NCBI GenBank assembly: GCA_951213105.1
Contig: OX578136.1
Coordinates: 71,278,230 to 71,342,229 of the forward strand
Length of the DNA: 64,000 bases
Origin: Amaurobius ferox
Taxonomy: Eukaryota; Arthropoda; Arachnida; Araneae; Amaurobiidae
Direction of reading: 5' to 3'
Shown here: one piece after another, positions 12,636-25,475 of the stretch
Layout of the letters: each line of letters starts with the position of its first letter
Numbering within the stretch: the stretch's first letter is position 1
The notes under the pieces: model-generated
What the model was told of the DNA's origin: nothing
What the model saw: only the letters and a program-made list of their open reading frames with translations
Database searches by the model: none
Translations under genes and position numbers: made by a program

Positions 12636-14150
12636 TATAATTGCATTTTAGTTCGGAACAACAACTGACCATGACTCGGAAGTTTGTCTACGTTAAAATA
12701 ATATTTCTTACATGTAATACTTCTTATAAGGAAAAACAAAGAAACATTCATATTGAAAACTAAATTTTCATAAAATATATCACATAGAACCTTTAATATA
12801 TAATTATTTGTACGATATTCATTTAAAGTATTAACATGGAGCACAACGATATGAAAATTATTCATCTTTTTCCGTATTTCTGAATATTATTATAACTTCA
12901 TTTCATATAAATTGCATTTTCTGTATTTCATATCATATTCTAAATCTCAAACAATATTCTAAGAAATATTTTAATCTGCCAACAAAGGATTTCTTATTGT
13001 GATACACTTCGAAACTGTGTATCATTATTAAGGAAGTTTAATCAAATATGGAACAGAATTCTGTAATTCCACGATTTCTTTTGTGTTAATTCCGTTTCTT
13101 ACATTCTTACGCTTAGGCAATAATGATATGGAAATTATATGCACAAGAAAAGTAAGTAAATACAAAAATGTTCATGAATTTCTTAACCAACTTGATTAAA
13201 CTGATAAAAAAATACTGTAAGTATCAATTTTTTGACGATAATAAATTCTAAAATATTTCGAATAAAATTATTTATCTTACGTTAACGTATTATTTCTTAG
13301 AAATAATTTATAACATTTAAAGTCCAGCTTTTCTTTAATAATAAATTTTACTTACATTTTATTATATACTTTTTAATGCATTTTCTTTCAGTGTTAATAT
13401 TCATATAATACTAATTATGGTAAATTAAAAACTGAGATAGGGGATATATAATCGAACAAAACTAGTTAGGCGGATTAACCTAAAGCAGTCGTGCCATCTG
13501 ATGACCGTTATATAATACCACTTGTTTTAGATGTTTTAAATATTTAGATCTTAATTGCAGGGATATACTGTCATTTGCTTCGCATATAGATTCAGTGTAA
13601 GATTTTTGACAAACAAGTTAAAATGTTTACTTTACAGTTGGAACAATCCTTCAACAAATCTACTACAGAAAAATACGTTAAATATACTGTTGTATTATTT
13701 ATTTAATCACCTATGAATTAAATGTATAACGAATTAAATGTATAAATACTCGCTCGCTCCTACCCTCAGTATGGCCCACAGTTCATCAAATGTCCCAATT
13801 GGGCTCATGGCTCTTGCAGGTATACAGATGACGATGATTTGTATTTCATTTATACGTTTTCAAATATAAAATGAACTAGTTGTTATATTGATGAATACCG
13901 TAATATACTGGTATTGCATTTTGTGATGGTTTCGATCCGTAATCAAGAGGGTGCTATGTTGAAGACCGTATAAATAAAACTAATTCATACTTATGGAGTA
14001 GTGTAAATGGTTATTTCAACAGTCGTGTTTCAGAAAAATGTTATAAGATAATTATTAAGAATTAAAATTATTTTACCATGTATTTTGCTATATCAGTTTA
14101 AAAATTTGTTTGGTTTCGTCGTTAGTTAAAGAATAAAAAAATCATAGTTA
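12636..14150. other. AT-rich DNA, nothing recognised
   Basis: Between the hAT element and the inverted repeat arm at 14255 I see no gene, RNA or repeat with definable ends; the open frames are short and AT-driven. Confidence 0.5.
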
Positions 14151-14254
14151 AGAAACACAACTTCAAAGTTTGGTGCCTAATTTGCCGCTACCAATGCTTA
14201 GATTTATGGCTAAATATTCAGTTGGGGAATAATATTTTTTATGGACGACCATCA

Positions 14255-14400
14255 CAAAACATGGATGAATCCCAAGGTCCGTAGAATATCTTATATATAA
14301 AGTTGTCTCGTTCGGGGAAAAAAGTTGTCCAGGGAAGGAAAGACGAGTGACGTCACTACTAGACACATTCTCTGACAGGGGCGAGAAAAACTATTGAGAA
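14255..14400 (+). repeat. Left arm of a diverged inverted repeat pair
   Basis: Shared words occur in the same order as in the reverse complement of 16389-16512: GGAT(G/T)(A/C)ATCC, AAGGT, AGAATAT, TTGTCTCGTTCG, GTGACGTCACTA, GAC and a CGGGGC/CGGCGC-like string before GAAAAAC. The arms are about 2.1 kb apart. This could be the two ends of an old element or two independent copies of one repeat. Confidence 0.55.
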
Positions 14401-16388
14401 ACTTCGATCGGAAACTATTTAAATATTTATCTAATAGTAACAGTGGGCAATCAATATAGAATAAAATAAAACAGTACATGCATAGTAATGTGAAGTTTAC
14501 GAAAATAAATTCCGTATATATGAAAATAAATAGCAAATTTTTTATGAGAGTGGAAGCTATTAAATTTTAATATAAGGGAAGTTTATATGTTGAAAGATAA
14601 TTGAATGAGCAAAGGTTATGTACAAAAAAATAGTGAATGATCAGAAAAGAGCCAATAATTGTTGGGTGTGTTATGTGAATCGGTTTGAAAAGGATTATAA
14701 ATATATATTTCTAATCTAAATGTGACAAATCAGTCATCATTTAAATATTGACTGTATTCCGAAGTTTGCAGGCATGAATAACGCAGTATAAATTATAATA
14801 AATTGTATTTCCAAGCAATGCAATGCATAGCTTTTGTCTAGTTCAAAAATGTTACATGTTTTAGAAAAAATATATCGTATGGATTTGAAAGACGGCCAGG
14901 AAACTTTCAAAATCATCTGAAGAAAACAGCAATTGATTTAAATTTGAAAACACATATTTTATCAAATCATTGCAATAATAATTATTAGTCACTTCAAATG
15001 TAGTTTGTTAAGAATCTTTTTGTCAGTAAATTTACTAATAAAGTTTTTGCTAAGGCATTTATATCTTTTAAATTCGTCAAATTGAAGGGCTTCATCATGA
15101 GTAAGACGGAGTAATTTCGATTCAGTAAAAATGGTTTTTGTTCAAGAAAGGGATATTCATAAGTTAAAAGAAACTAGTGTAATTTTATGGATAATTTTAT
15201 AAAAACAAAATAAATTTATAGTCGCATTAAAATGATACATTTACCTCTATTTATTTTAAAGCAAACGGTGAATGGAATCTTTTTAGTTTGAAGCTCCTTC
15301 CCCATAAATATTGGACAAATTTCGGAGAAAAAAAAATTCGTCTTCGAATAAAATGATAAAAATAGCCTTTGTTTCTTTTAGCATAAAATTCTGGATGATA
15401 CCCCCCTACCCCCCCCTTTTATTTTCCACGAATTTCTGTCGCATTTTAAAGTGCCGATTGACTGAATTCTACGGTAATATCTGTACCATAAAAGAAATTA
15501 AATGAATTCACAAAGACTTCAAATAAACAAAATTACAACACATTAAACAATACAAAAAACAACAGCAGATGTATATCATCAAATATATAGAAACGGGGTT
15601 TTCTTTAAGCATATAAAATGAAAATATTAATTACATGCTTTGAGCATGCAATGATACAATCTAAATATTTTGAAATCAAATCGATGACATTTTTCAGAAA
15701 AATTTAAAGTTCAAATATTTTTGTATAGGAACTATTAGGAACGGAATGGTACGCTTACTTTTACTCATCAGAATAAATACCATAGCATTTATATGCAGTA
15801 AATTATAAATCATCCAATTTTTAAAGAAATAGAAATTTAATTGCAAATTGATAAAGATAATATGGAGAGTTTTATAGAAATAAATCTTATTTAATTCTAT
15901 TTTTACATATTTCTTATTAATTATATCCTATTTCAAACCTTTAATAGACAATGCAGACAGTAAAGTGCACAGTTTAATGAATTTGAACGGGATATTTCGT
16001 TTAAAATCTTTAATGTGTTGTAAAAGTAATTGTTAAAAAATACTATATTAAAATCCATATTCATGCAATATATTTGTGAGTAAAAATATTAATTAAGATT
16101 ATCAGTTTACACATGAAATATGTAAATTTTGTGTAAAAAAGAAGATGACTGTATTTGTTATACGAAATCACCCGGAAAATCATATCCTTGTTTTGGTATA
16201 TAATTTGTCAAACCGCTGTTTTTGACTTCTTCATCCGTTAATTACAACAATTTAGTTCATTTTGAATTCAAATTTGAATCCAGTTGTTATATTTCAGTAT
16301 TAGCACATTATTTTAGGAAACATTTCATATATCTCGTTGATGTTTAAAGCAGGGCATTTTTAAATAAAACCGTGCTGTTTTTCAACGA
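14401..16388. other. AT-rich DNA between inverted arms, no gene
   Basis: No open frame over about 80 codons and no recognisable domain. It includes a C-rich patch near 15400 (CCCCCCTACCCCCCCC). If the flanking arms are the ends of one element, this is its non-coding interior. Confidence 0.4.
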
Positions 16389-16512
16389 AGCGCCGCTGGT
16401 CAATAGAACGGAAGGTCTTGTAGTGACGTCACAGCTCGGCCAGCAATGTTACCATGGGGAGAATAGCGAACGAGACAATCTGTTAATATTCTATTAACCT
16501 TGGATGAATCCA
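16389..16512 (-). repeat. Right arm of the diverged inverted repeat pair
   Basis: Contains GTAGTGACGTCAC, CGAACGAGACAA, AGAATAT inverted and CTTGGATGAATCC, matching the arm at 14255-14400 in reverse. The GTGACGTCAC core is a perfect 10 bp palindrome and resembles a CRE/ATF site, which may be coincidence. Confidence 0.55.
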
Positions 16513-16529
16513 GCTATAAAGCGGTTAAA

Positions 16530-16775
16530 CAGGGCACACTAGAACTATGACATTTTTAGCAGGGAATACTATTTATTCTGACTGTCAAAACGTTTTTATC
16601 TCTCAAGAAACCCAACCCAAGAAAAGGATATATTTAGCGATAATACGGCTCACTGATAAACCTCGTTAAAGTAACCAATAAATTTATTAATAATTGGTCA
16701 TTTATAAAGAATTAGGATTGGACACACTAGAACTAGGAAAACTGTAGCAGGAAATAACAATTTATTTTGACTTCA
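16530..16775 (+). repeat. Local direct repeat, two diverged copies
   Basis: The string ACACTAGAACTA followed by GCAGG(G/A)AATA and ATTTATT(C/T)TGACT occurs at about 16537-16585 and again at 16720-16765, roughly 185 bp apart. Between them lies AT-rich filler. No coding content. Confidence 0.5.
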
Positions 16776-17274
16776 ACTGCCAATGTGACAATATGACAGT
16801 TATCACATAGCTCACTTTTGGCAATAGTGACCTGGTGTGATATCTTTAAGGTGACCTGGAAAGACATCCATGGCAATCTGAGACTTCTTACATCTATCCC
16901 AAGAACATCATGAAACTGATTTGAGTTTGATCAAAGAATATATGTTACACACACATAAAGCCACTATTCGATTTAGTCGTACCAGCCAGCTCAGTTGAAA
17001 TAACATTTTTAGAAAATCAATCTGCTTGAACTGCTTATGACTGGCAGGTTTACGACAAAAATATTTATTATAACACATCTTAAGCAAATAGGTAAAAAGT
17101 AACATTTCCTATCGAATTAACTTATGAAATCGAACTTTCAATACATTCTCTAAACAAGACTGTAAACTTGAAAAATTTAAAGACATCTGTAAAAATGAAC
17201 CTCTGAAAATTGTTAGTTTTTTCTTTTGCAATTTAAGGATTTTTTAATTTAGTCCAATTGTTATTTCAACGTTT

Positions 17275-17660
17275 TCCTTAAACGTTAATTACTAAATGTA
17301 TTAAAAATATCACCCATGCAATTAATTTTGATGCCAACTCTATACTTTTTAATGATGAAGAAATAAAATTGTTCAAGTTAAAATTGTTATCTTATACGTC
17401 TTTATGTCTTATACTGCACAATTGCAGCGTTCATATTTATGAAGATGCATTTTTAACTGCTGAGAAGTTTGGATTTCGTTACGAAATGAAACTCAATTTA
17501 ACTGCAGTTTTCTGAGATCATAAAACCTTAACGTCTTTTTATCTGCTCACAAACACAAGAATTCAACTTCTTTAGCTTAAAAATTTAAGGGTTTTCGGGA
17601 ATGAAAAATACTTGATTTCATTTCCATTTTTGCAATTTCAACTATTTCTTTACCGATACG
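17275..17660 (+). repeat. Family E dispersed repeat, copy 1
   Basis: Shares ordered blocks with 21240-21560: AATGAAATAAAA-like, TTTTTAACTGCTGA(G/A)AAGTT, ACCGTAAAACC/AACGTCTTTTT, CTC...CACAAACGCAAGAATTCAACT and TTTAAAAATTTA. Both copies are AT-rich and non-coding. Ends are not defined. Confidence 0.5.
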
Positions 17661-17794
17661 GTTGAATACTGCCTTTCATTTACTTACATACATAGTACAT
17701 ATATATGGTATAGATATGGATATAGAGATATAAAGTAATGATATACACTGTTAAAAATTTGCATTTGGCCTTTTAGCACATTTACAATTTTGTG

Positions 17795-18180
<386 letters not shown>

Positions 18181-18838
18181 CAGCAAATAAGTTATCTTAC
18201 CATAATGACATTGTATGTATTTATGTATTGTTTGTGGGTATGTGCTTGTTCAAAGGTTCATACAAACTCTAGATGAAACGAATCGCTTAATATAGAATTG
18301 TTTAATAATTCAAGATATCGGTTTATTTATTTGCGTCAGTTGTAGCAGAAAATCTACAGATGTACAACATTGAAATTTGGTACATGGGTACCTCGACTCC
18401 TGAGCGGAAACATCTCGTCGATTTTACGATTATCAAATACAAAATCCTGCCGGTTCCTTTGGTGACGCCATCTATTGCACACTACTTAAACTAAAAGAAT
18501 TTATCAGACTGTTAAAATTCCGAGCATTTTATTGATAAACAAAATCGACGTCGATTTTAGTTTTCGTTTCTCAAATAAGTATTTTCTGAAAATTCGAAAA
18601 CCGAACAAAAAAAATCTAAATTTTTCTTTAATCTTTAAAACTATATTCTAATGTTTTAATACTAATATTCTTAGCTCACTGACATCGTTCTGGAGTTTTT
18701 GAAGAAGGAAACTAGTACTTAAACTAAAAAAATCATCAAACTGAGAAAACAAGACTGAGACCTGCAGGCATCAGGTTTCTGCAGAAACCCTTAAAAGCTT
18801 GACTATAATAATTTTCCTTCCTAACCGGTGTCAGTAAT

Positions 18839-18923
18839 TTAAAGCAGAGATTCATTTATCCAACGACAGTCTGATCGTTTTTGAAAAAGTTAATGAATGA
18901 ATTCAATGGATCTCTGCTTTAAT
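18839..18923. repeat. Short palindromic MITE-like hairpin
   Basis: The arms TTAAAGCAGAGAT (about 18839) and ATCTCTGCTTTAA (about 18911-18923) are inverted copies around a 55-60 bp loop, with AATGAAT-type similarity just inside. Two nearby strings (TACTTAAACTAAAA at 18483 and 18716) are direct repeats. This is compatible with a tiny foldback element; no target duplication is evident. Confidence 0.55.
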
Positions 18924-19022
18924 TCTCAGCCATCGCAGGGCACATTTTCTAGTATTTAACAGTTGTACAAATTAACTGCAAATAAAATGATATTTAGTAA
19001 AACAAAGTAAAATAAAAGAGTA

Positions 19023-19425
19023 ACAAGAAAGATCAATCATGCATAAGCATTGATTATGAAACACTTTCCAACTGAAATGCAATTTCATTTAAAAATTTCT
19101 AAAGTGTGATACATTCAGTGGTGATATCTTTTACATTATCACAGTGCTACAGTAATTTATTATACTTAAATATTTAAAATTGTATCGAAATATAAATCAT
19201 CTGATTCTCTATGCAAAATCAATGAATATTTCATTCATATAACTTTTATTCCAGACTCCAGAGCTAACTAATTTTGTATGAAAAAAAATCAGCAATTCTT
19301 ATGTAACTCACCTTATAATCGCTTGGGACATTTGCATTCTGCATAAGTTAAAATTAGGCTTCGTTGAAGGAATAATAAAAGTTTAGAGATCATTTAAAAT
19401 CACAACTATTGTAATTGCATAGGCA
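19023..19425 (-). mobile_element. Family B element fragment (3' part)
   Basis: Reverse complement of the 3' end of the elements at 60651-61884 and 58971-63856. It begins TA|ACAAGAAAGATCAATCATGC and continues through TTGATTATGAAACACTTTCCAACTG and AAAATCAATGAATATTTCATTCATAT in the same order. It carries the same TA at the end, then loses similarity near 19425 where family C sequence begins. It is the most diverged family B copy in the window. Confidence 0.75.
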
Positions 19426-19431
19426 CGGAAT

Positions 19432-20316
19432 TTAGATAATACAGATAATACACAGATACACAGAAAATATATGTGTGTGTGTGTATATGTATGTATTAAA
19501 AATATTGGAATCGTGCCGAAGATAGGAACTCGAATTTTCGATGTATCTATACGTTTGGGGACTTCTAGAACACGAAAAAACTATTTTTAGGAAGACGTCT
19601 GTGCGTGTAAGGGTGTATCTGTGTGTCTGTGAGGATATTGCATCCACTCTAACTGAAAAAACTAATGGACCGAATTTCATAAAATTGGGTTGGTAAGTTT
19701 TTAATGGGAAACCCCGATGTTCATTAGATTATAGTACGATTCGTAATAAAAGAATCTGCCTTCTTTGCGAAATAGCCGGCAAAAATTGCCTTTATCCACT
19801 CTAGCTAAAAACTAATGGACCAAATTTAGCAAAATTTGGTGTATAATATTTCAATTACCTACAAGTGATTTATATGTCAAATTTGACAAAATTTGGAATA
19901 TAATTCATTTGTAGGTTATTCTAGTACGACTCGGGAAAAAGGAACGGGCTATTTTTGCGAAATGGCCCGCAAAAATCGATAAATATAAAAATAAGAGACT
20001 GCGTGTGCTCAATTATATCAATTAAATTCCTATTTTATACGTGATTTTTGACAACAAAAAGAATAAGACTAACCCCATTACTCTAGGACTAGCAGTTCTT
20101 GAGATATTCTAGTTTTTTCGCGTTTTCGCTACGCCACCTTTGGCAATAAGTCCAGCTATCAAATGAGAACCACATTTAAGTTTAACGTGCAAATTCAATG
20201 TCTTTTAAAGTACTTATGGATGTTATTTTGTGCAGAAAAACTCAAATTAATATTGAAGAAATAAAGATAACGTGAATATGAGTCTGCAGGGAAAGACATG
20301 TGCTGCCCACATCAGA
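19432..20316 (+). mobile_element. Family C repeat, copy 2
   Basis: Matches copy 1 in order: GGAATCGTGCCGAAG, GAATTTTCGATG, a TG-rich tract, CTAATGGACCGAATTTCA, and the 3' end CTGCAGGGAAAGACATGTGC then TGCCCACATCAG. The 5' end is decayed and replaced by a TGTGTG tract. GCCAAAT-type words are less evident than in copy 1. It appears to abut or interrupt the family B fragment just upstream. Confidence 0.7.
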
Positions 20317-20468
20317 ATATTTAACAATATTACAACACTGATTTATAGAAGTGAACGGGGATTATTTGCAGGTTATTTCGAAAAAAAATGTATGATCTAT
20401 ATTTAAGTGATCCACCAAATTTTTGTAAAATAAAATGTTCTACAAATTTGAGCTGTGTACCAATTTTT

Positions 20469-20870
20469 ACTTTCCCTGCAATACATGGTAATGTATAGGG
20501 AAAGTATTGGAATCATGCCGAAAATCACAACTCGAGTTTTCGACGGACCTACACGTTTCGAGACCTCTAGAATACGAAAAAACTATTTTTAGCGTGACGT
20601 CTGTGTGTGTGTGTCTGTCTGTGTGTCTGTGTGTCTGTCTGTCTGTCTGTGCAGATTTTGTATCCACTCTAACTAAAAAACTAATGGACCGAAATTCACA
20701 AAATTTGGTAGGTAAGTTACTTGTGAGCGAGTCTGGGGCTGATTAGTTTTGGGTACGATTCGGAATAAAAGAACCCGCCTTTTTTTGCGAAATGGTCCAC
20801 AAAAGCTTTTATCCACTCTAACTGAAAAACTGATAACTAAACAAAAGTTAATAAGTTTTTAAACTTTTTC
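20469..20870 (+). mobile_element. Family C repeat, copy 3 (5' part)
   Basis: Begins after a TTTTT run with ACTTTCCCTGCAATACATGG and then TATAGGGAAAGTATTGG, the palindromic 5' end. It continues with CTCGAGTTTTCGACGG, a GTCT/GTGT-rich tract and CTAATGGACCGAAATTCACA. Similarity fades by about 20870, so the 3' end is missing. The 79-codon frame across it is an artefact. Confidence 0.7.
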
Positions 20871-21239
20871 CTTTTTTAACATCTCAGAAACAATAACTGT
20901 CTTATATGATTTTCCCGCAACAAAGATCATAACTTTCTTAAATCAAATATATTATGAAAAATTGACCTTGTGTTTTCCAGCACTAGATATATTAACACCA
21001 AAATTTCGAAGTCAAAAAATTATGTGAATACAATACCTTCTCTACAATATATTAACAGAATATAGCAACAATAGAAGTGGACAATGAATTAAAATATTTC
21101 GTGATTGTAGGAAGAGTTGTATTATCGCATTACCTTAGAGAGATAAATGAAAAAAAGAACATTTGCCTAAACTATTTTGTTTTTCCAAAACATTACATTA
21201 TTAATTTTATCAAAACACAGAAATATAATTAACAATACA

Positions 21240-21560
21240 GTCAAACCGCAACATTATATGTTTTAATGTTGATGAAATAAAACGAGCCAATTTGAAATTT
21301 TTATTTTATGCATATTTTATTATATGCCTTACACTAGATTTAATTTTTTAGAGTTAATATTTGAAACGTAATTTTTTACTGCTGAAAAGTTAGGAGTTCT
21401 TTAAGAAAAAAAAACTTAAATTAACTTCAGTTTCTAAGACCGTAAAACCGTAACGTCTTTTTGTTCTCCCCACAAACGCAAGAATTCAACTCATGGTTTA
21501 AAAATTTAGGTGTCCGAGAAAAAAAAATTGATTTAATTCTTTCTTTTTAATTTTTAAAAA
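21240..21560 (+). repeat. Family E dispersed repeat, copy 2
   Basis: Diverged direct copy of 17275-17660, with TTTTTACTGCTGAAAAGTT, CCGTAACGTCTTTTT and CAAACGCAAGAATTCAACT. Non-coding; the ends are uncertain. Confidence 0.5.
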
Positions 21561-21978
21561 AGTTAGTTGAGTTGTTCAGTTTTTATCCTTGTAGAATCGA
21601 GTTTAGTACCAGTTTCATTTCTTATTTCATGTGAGCATTAATATGAAATATTAAATTGTTTTCAGATATTTAGTTGATAACCGGAGTTTAAACAGTAAAT
21701 TTCGTAATTACAGATGTCTCTAAGTCAATATATATGATGTTTATTAATTTATCTGAAATCACATAATTTAAATTTTATTAAATATGTAAGATAAAATAAA
21801 TTTGTTGTCCTTAATGTGTGGCATAGAAATCTTATCTGAGAAATAAATCAAATCTCTTATATCGGGATAGCCAAATCTCATTGAGCTATTAAGATATTAA
21901 CTTAACATTTAATTTTAAAGTGAATCAAACACTCTGTAGTAGGATTATAACCGAAGTGTTTTCACTTTTGTTCTATAC

Positions 21979-22460
21979 CAGTCATTCTTACACTGGGGGT
22001 CGCGACCCTCAAGCTGTTTGCTAAAAGTTTAAAGTCCCAAAAATGTGAATAAGTATATATTTTGCTATTTCTTTCTTTTCCAAATTTTGAATTTTAATTT
22101 ATTGGGATATTTTTTGTTATATATTATATGTTTCAAAGACATGTTATTAATTTTTATTTTAAAAGATGTATTTTATATTACAAATGAATTTATTAGTAAT
22201 CACTATCATCAAAATTTAATTGAAATTAAATATTATATTTGTTAGTACTGCTACACATTGTTATTATATTTATTGGTATTGTAATATTTTTAGATCAATT
22301 TTCCAGAAAATGAAGACATTTTAAGGTCGGGGGGGGGGGTCACCAGATACAGTTATCTGGTGCGGTGGGTACTTTTTTAAATTTAAGGTGTGAAAGTGGA
22401 TGAGACAAAGTGAGTTTAAGAAGAATGAGTTCCTATAGATCGCGAGTTTAAGAATCACTT
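21979..22460. mobile_element. hAT-type MITE, about 480 bp
   Basis: The left end reads CAGTCATTCTTACACTGGGG then GTCGCGACC, and the right end inverted reads AAGTGATTCTTAAACTCGCG. This is the CAGTGATTCTYAAACT style of many hAT elements. The flanking octamers TTCTATAC (21971-21978) and ATCTATAT (22461-22468) agree at six of eight positions, as an aged 8 bp target duplication would. The interior is AT-rich with a poly-G run near 22329 and no coding capacity; a 66-codon frame here is chance. Confidence 0.75.
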
Positions 22461-22468
22461 ATCTATAT

Positions 22469-23028
22469 AAACTCCTCATTTTACTGATTTTTATTCTGTT
22501 TCATACTTTTATCCCTAACTTGAAACCACTGCCAAAAATCTTAGGGACCTCAGAAAAATTCATATTTTGTATTCAGACTTTCTCAATATTATTCTGCATC
22601 TAACATACAGTAAATACTTCTTAAATGTGAATTAATGTTTCAGTAGGCAACTGAACCATCAATATCTGGCTCGCGCCAGACAATTCTCTATATCTCGTTA
22701 CTGACTTGATGATTTCTTATTCGATATTTGAAGTGAGATCTACAGGAAATCTACAAAACGTGACTTTGTGCGCCAATAAGTAATAAAACAAGCGCAACCA
22801 AAATGACTGTGCAAATAAATTAATGATTACAGGCAATTGTTTCGGAAATATTTAGATTTTCCTCTTCAGTACAAACAATATTATAACTTAAATGTTAAAC
22901 GGTAGCTTAATAACTCTGTGCTAGTGAAAATGCTAAACTTCAGTACCTAGTATGAGAGAGCGGCACAAATGTAACTCGGAGCAATAGTAACAACCGTTTT
23001 TACCGGCGCAAGAGTTAGGCAGTATCAA
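22469..23028. other. Unassigned AT-rich DNA
   Basis: Nothing with defined ends. Around 22950-23010 a string with ACCGGCGCAAGAGTTA weakly resembles 44690-44715 (ACCGGCACACACGAG), suggesting an old dispersed repeat. Confidence 0.35.
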
Positions 23029-23180
23029 AAACACATGTATTTGAAATACATTTGAAACACATGTATTTGAAATACATTTACAAAATACATTAGTATTTTG
23101 TATTTTACACCGAACAAACTAAAGTACTTTGGTAATTATCGAAAATACATTTTAAAAGTATTTTGTATTTCAAAATACTC
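23029..23180 (+). repeat. Tandem ACACATGTATTTGAAATACA repeat region
   Basis: Two direct copies of the 25 bp unit AAACACATGTATTTGAAATA plus CATTT stand head to tail, followed by degenerate GTATTTTGTATTT strings. Similar AAAGTATTTTGTATTTTGTA strings occur just after the Helitron ending at 44574. Confidence 0.7.
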
Positions 23181-23534
23181 AGAATACTCTTCTTCAGATT
23201 TTCAAAATATCGTGTTTAAACCGCAGATGAACAATTCGCAGAAAAGGAAACGGATAACCTATATTTTGTCTAATCATTGAATTCTTTCATAGATATCAAT
23301 CTAAACAGCCTTTTGCAACCTGGCGCTTATAAATATGTTAATCAATGCGATGTTTAGTATCTGTGATGGCCTCTGAGAAATATAGTTTCTGTTATAAACT
23401 TTACATTCCTACAGGAATTATGATGTTGTTTGGCAGATATCTCCTTTCTGCCTATGTATAAAGAAAAGGGACAAGAATAGAGCTTGAAGTTCCATTCATT
23501 GTGAAATCAGAAGCATATGCAACCCAAGCTCTGC

Positions 23535-23803
23535 AGGGGTGGTATAGTTCAGTGGTTAACGCGCAGGGATTGCAATTGGACGACCCGAGTTCGATTCCCA
23601 CCTCTGCCCAAATTGTCCCTGTGCTCATACTTTAAGTATGTAGGTCCGTAACTCCTTTTGAAAGGTTGATGGTGGGTGAAGGAGGGTACGGTCCCTGTGA
23701 ATGATACCCCGGAGTTCCGGTCTAAATTGTGTGCACTTCCCTGCTGTCCAAACATATACCTTACACCTTTAGGTAGGTTGGGCAATCTGGGTAGAAGAAG
23801 AAT
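23535..23803 (+). mobile_element. tRNA-derived SINE with 9 bp target duplication
   Basis: The head is a tRNA-like Pol III promoter: A box TAGTTCAGTGGTTA and B box GAGTTCGATTCCC, spaced as in a tRNA gene. A roughly 200 bp body follows that is far less AT-rich than its flanks, and the tail is a short GAAGAAGAA run. The flanks carry identical AAGCTCTGC (23526-23534 and 23804-23812), a target-site duplication typical of LINE-mediated insertion. It would be transcribed by RNA polymerase III and mobilised by a LINE partner. The 78-codon minus-strand frame covering it is a by-product of the SINE, not a gene. Confidence 0.93.
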
Positions 23804-24199
23804 AAGCTCTGCTATGCATTGTATATGTAAAGTAAATTAAAGAGATGCACTGCAGTTAGTTTTTGCAAAGGCATGAGAAAAGTTGGAAGATACTGCGTCT
23901 CGTGATGCCAATGCATTTTGAGAAAGTGTTAGATGTAAAATCTTTTAACGTGATACCTATTGATGATAATGGAGTAATAAGGTGAAATTTCAATTATGCA
24001 AACCAAAATGTATGATTAAAATTGGGACTTACGAAACCACAAACATTTTTTGAAACGCATCTAAATAATAGATTTTCGTTTGACTCAAGAGTACTTCGAG
24101 TTGGTGAGTATGTACGCTAGTGTCTTGGCATTTGTTTAATCGAGGTAGCACTGTATTATGTAGTAAGTTTTATTGGTGGCAAAAATTTGCCATACTAGC

Positions 24200-25110
24200 T
24201 TTTTTCGAAAAATATTTCCTTGAAACATCTATTTATGACTGATTTGAAGTTAGCATCTTATATCAGAATGGGTTGGAGATTTGTCATGGATTTCTACTTC
24301 CGATCCTGTTTTCGTTTCCGGTTCAAAAATTGTCATTTTACTTTAAACGTCTATGTCTCAAAATTGGCTATAGATATAGCTTAGATGATTACTGATGATA
24401 TAGATTCCGTATCAAATTCTAGACTAGAGGGTGTAAGGTGATTCTCTAAGAATTTGCTTTACCAGTTTCTTTTCCACATCTGGTTCAAAAAGTTTCCTTG
24501 AAACATTTATTTTTTCGGAATTGGTTATAGATAGAGATAATGACTGATATGGATTTATGGAGCGAATCGTATTCACTAAGGATTTCTACTTCCAGTTATT
24601 TTACACTTCCGGTATAATATGTATTTCTGGTCTCTTTTTTACATTTGGTTGTTAAAAAAAGATTTCTTAAAAAATATATTTCTCAGAATTGGTTATAGAT
24701 AATGATTGGCTATAGATAAAGCGGAACGGGGGATTAGTAAGATTATCCTCCTCCAGTTTTTTGTTCAACTTCTGATTAAAAAAGAATCTTGAAACGTTAT
24801 TTTTAAGATTAACTCTAGATAGAGCTGGAATGATGACTGATATGAATTCAGTATTAAAAGCGGAAGATGTTTCAAGATTTACTACAGATTTCCATTTCAG
24901 TTTTTGTTTTCACTTCGGTTTTTGTTTTGTTGTCACTTTCCGTTCAAACAATTTCCTTGATACATAAATTTATAATGATTGGCTTAGATGATAGAGATTA
25001 GACTAATATGGATACAGTATCGAATTCCATAGGGGTTAGGAGGATTCATGAAGAGTTTTCATTTCCAGTTTTGGAGATATCACTATCAGTTTGACTGGAA
25101 ATTTATATGA
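24200..25110 (+). repeat. Degenerate tandem array, irregular 120-280 bp unit
   Basis: About five or six diverged units share the same word order: TTCCTTGAAACATT, GAATTGG(T/C)TATAGATA, TGACTGATATGGATT, AGGATTTCTACTTCC and ACTTCCGGTTCAAAA. Unit starts fall near 24222, 24342, 24500, 24662, 24785 and 24952. It is non-coding and much decayed. Confidence 0.7.
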
Positions 25111-25475
25111 CTATAAGCAATATGTGTGCGAAAGAGAATAAAAATGATCAATAGTTCCATCAAAAATGAAGTGTACAAATCATTTGCCACCATATGAAAG
25201 TTCCTCCATAAATTTCTGGTTTATTATTATATCTTTGTCCGTTATATAAAATGTGTTCTCCAATAGAGTCATGTACCTTGGAGATTTAAAAGTTCAGTCT
25301 TTTAAGTCATATTTTTTCAATATATTCTAATCCTTTCAAAATTCTAATGTTAATATTTAACAAATATAAGGTTTGTTTACTTCCAATAAAATGTATAAAC
25401 AAATATTGCTTTACAGGGAAAATTCAATCCAGCCAAATATACAGCAATGTTTATTTTTTTTATATTTATTTTGTA

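Noticed and set aside
23549..23785. 78-codon minus-strand frame containing GRGGNRTRVVQLQSLRVNH
   Set aside because: It is the antisense of the SINE and its tRNA-like head, not a gene.
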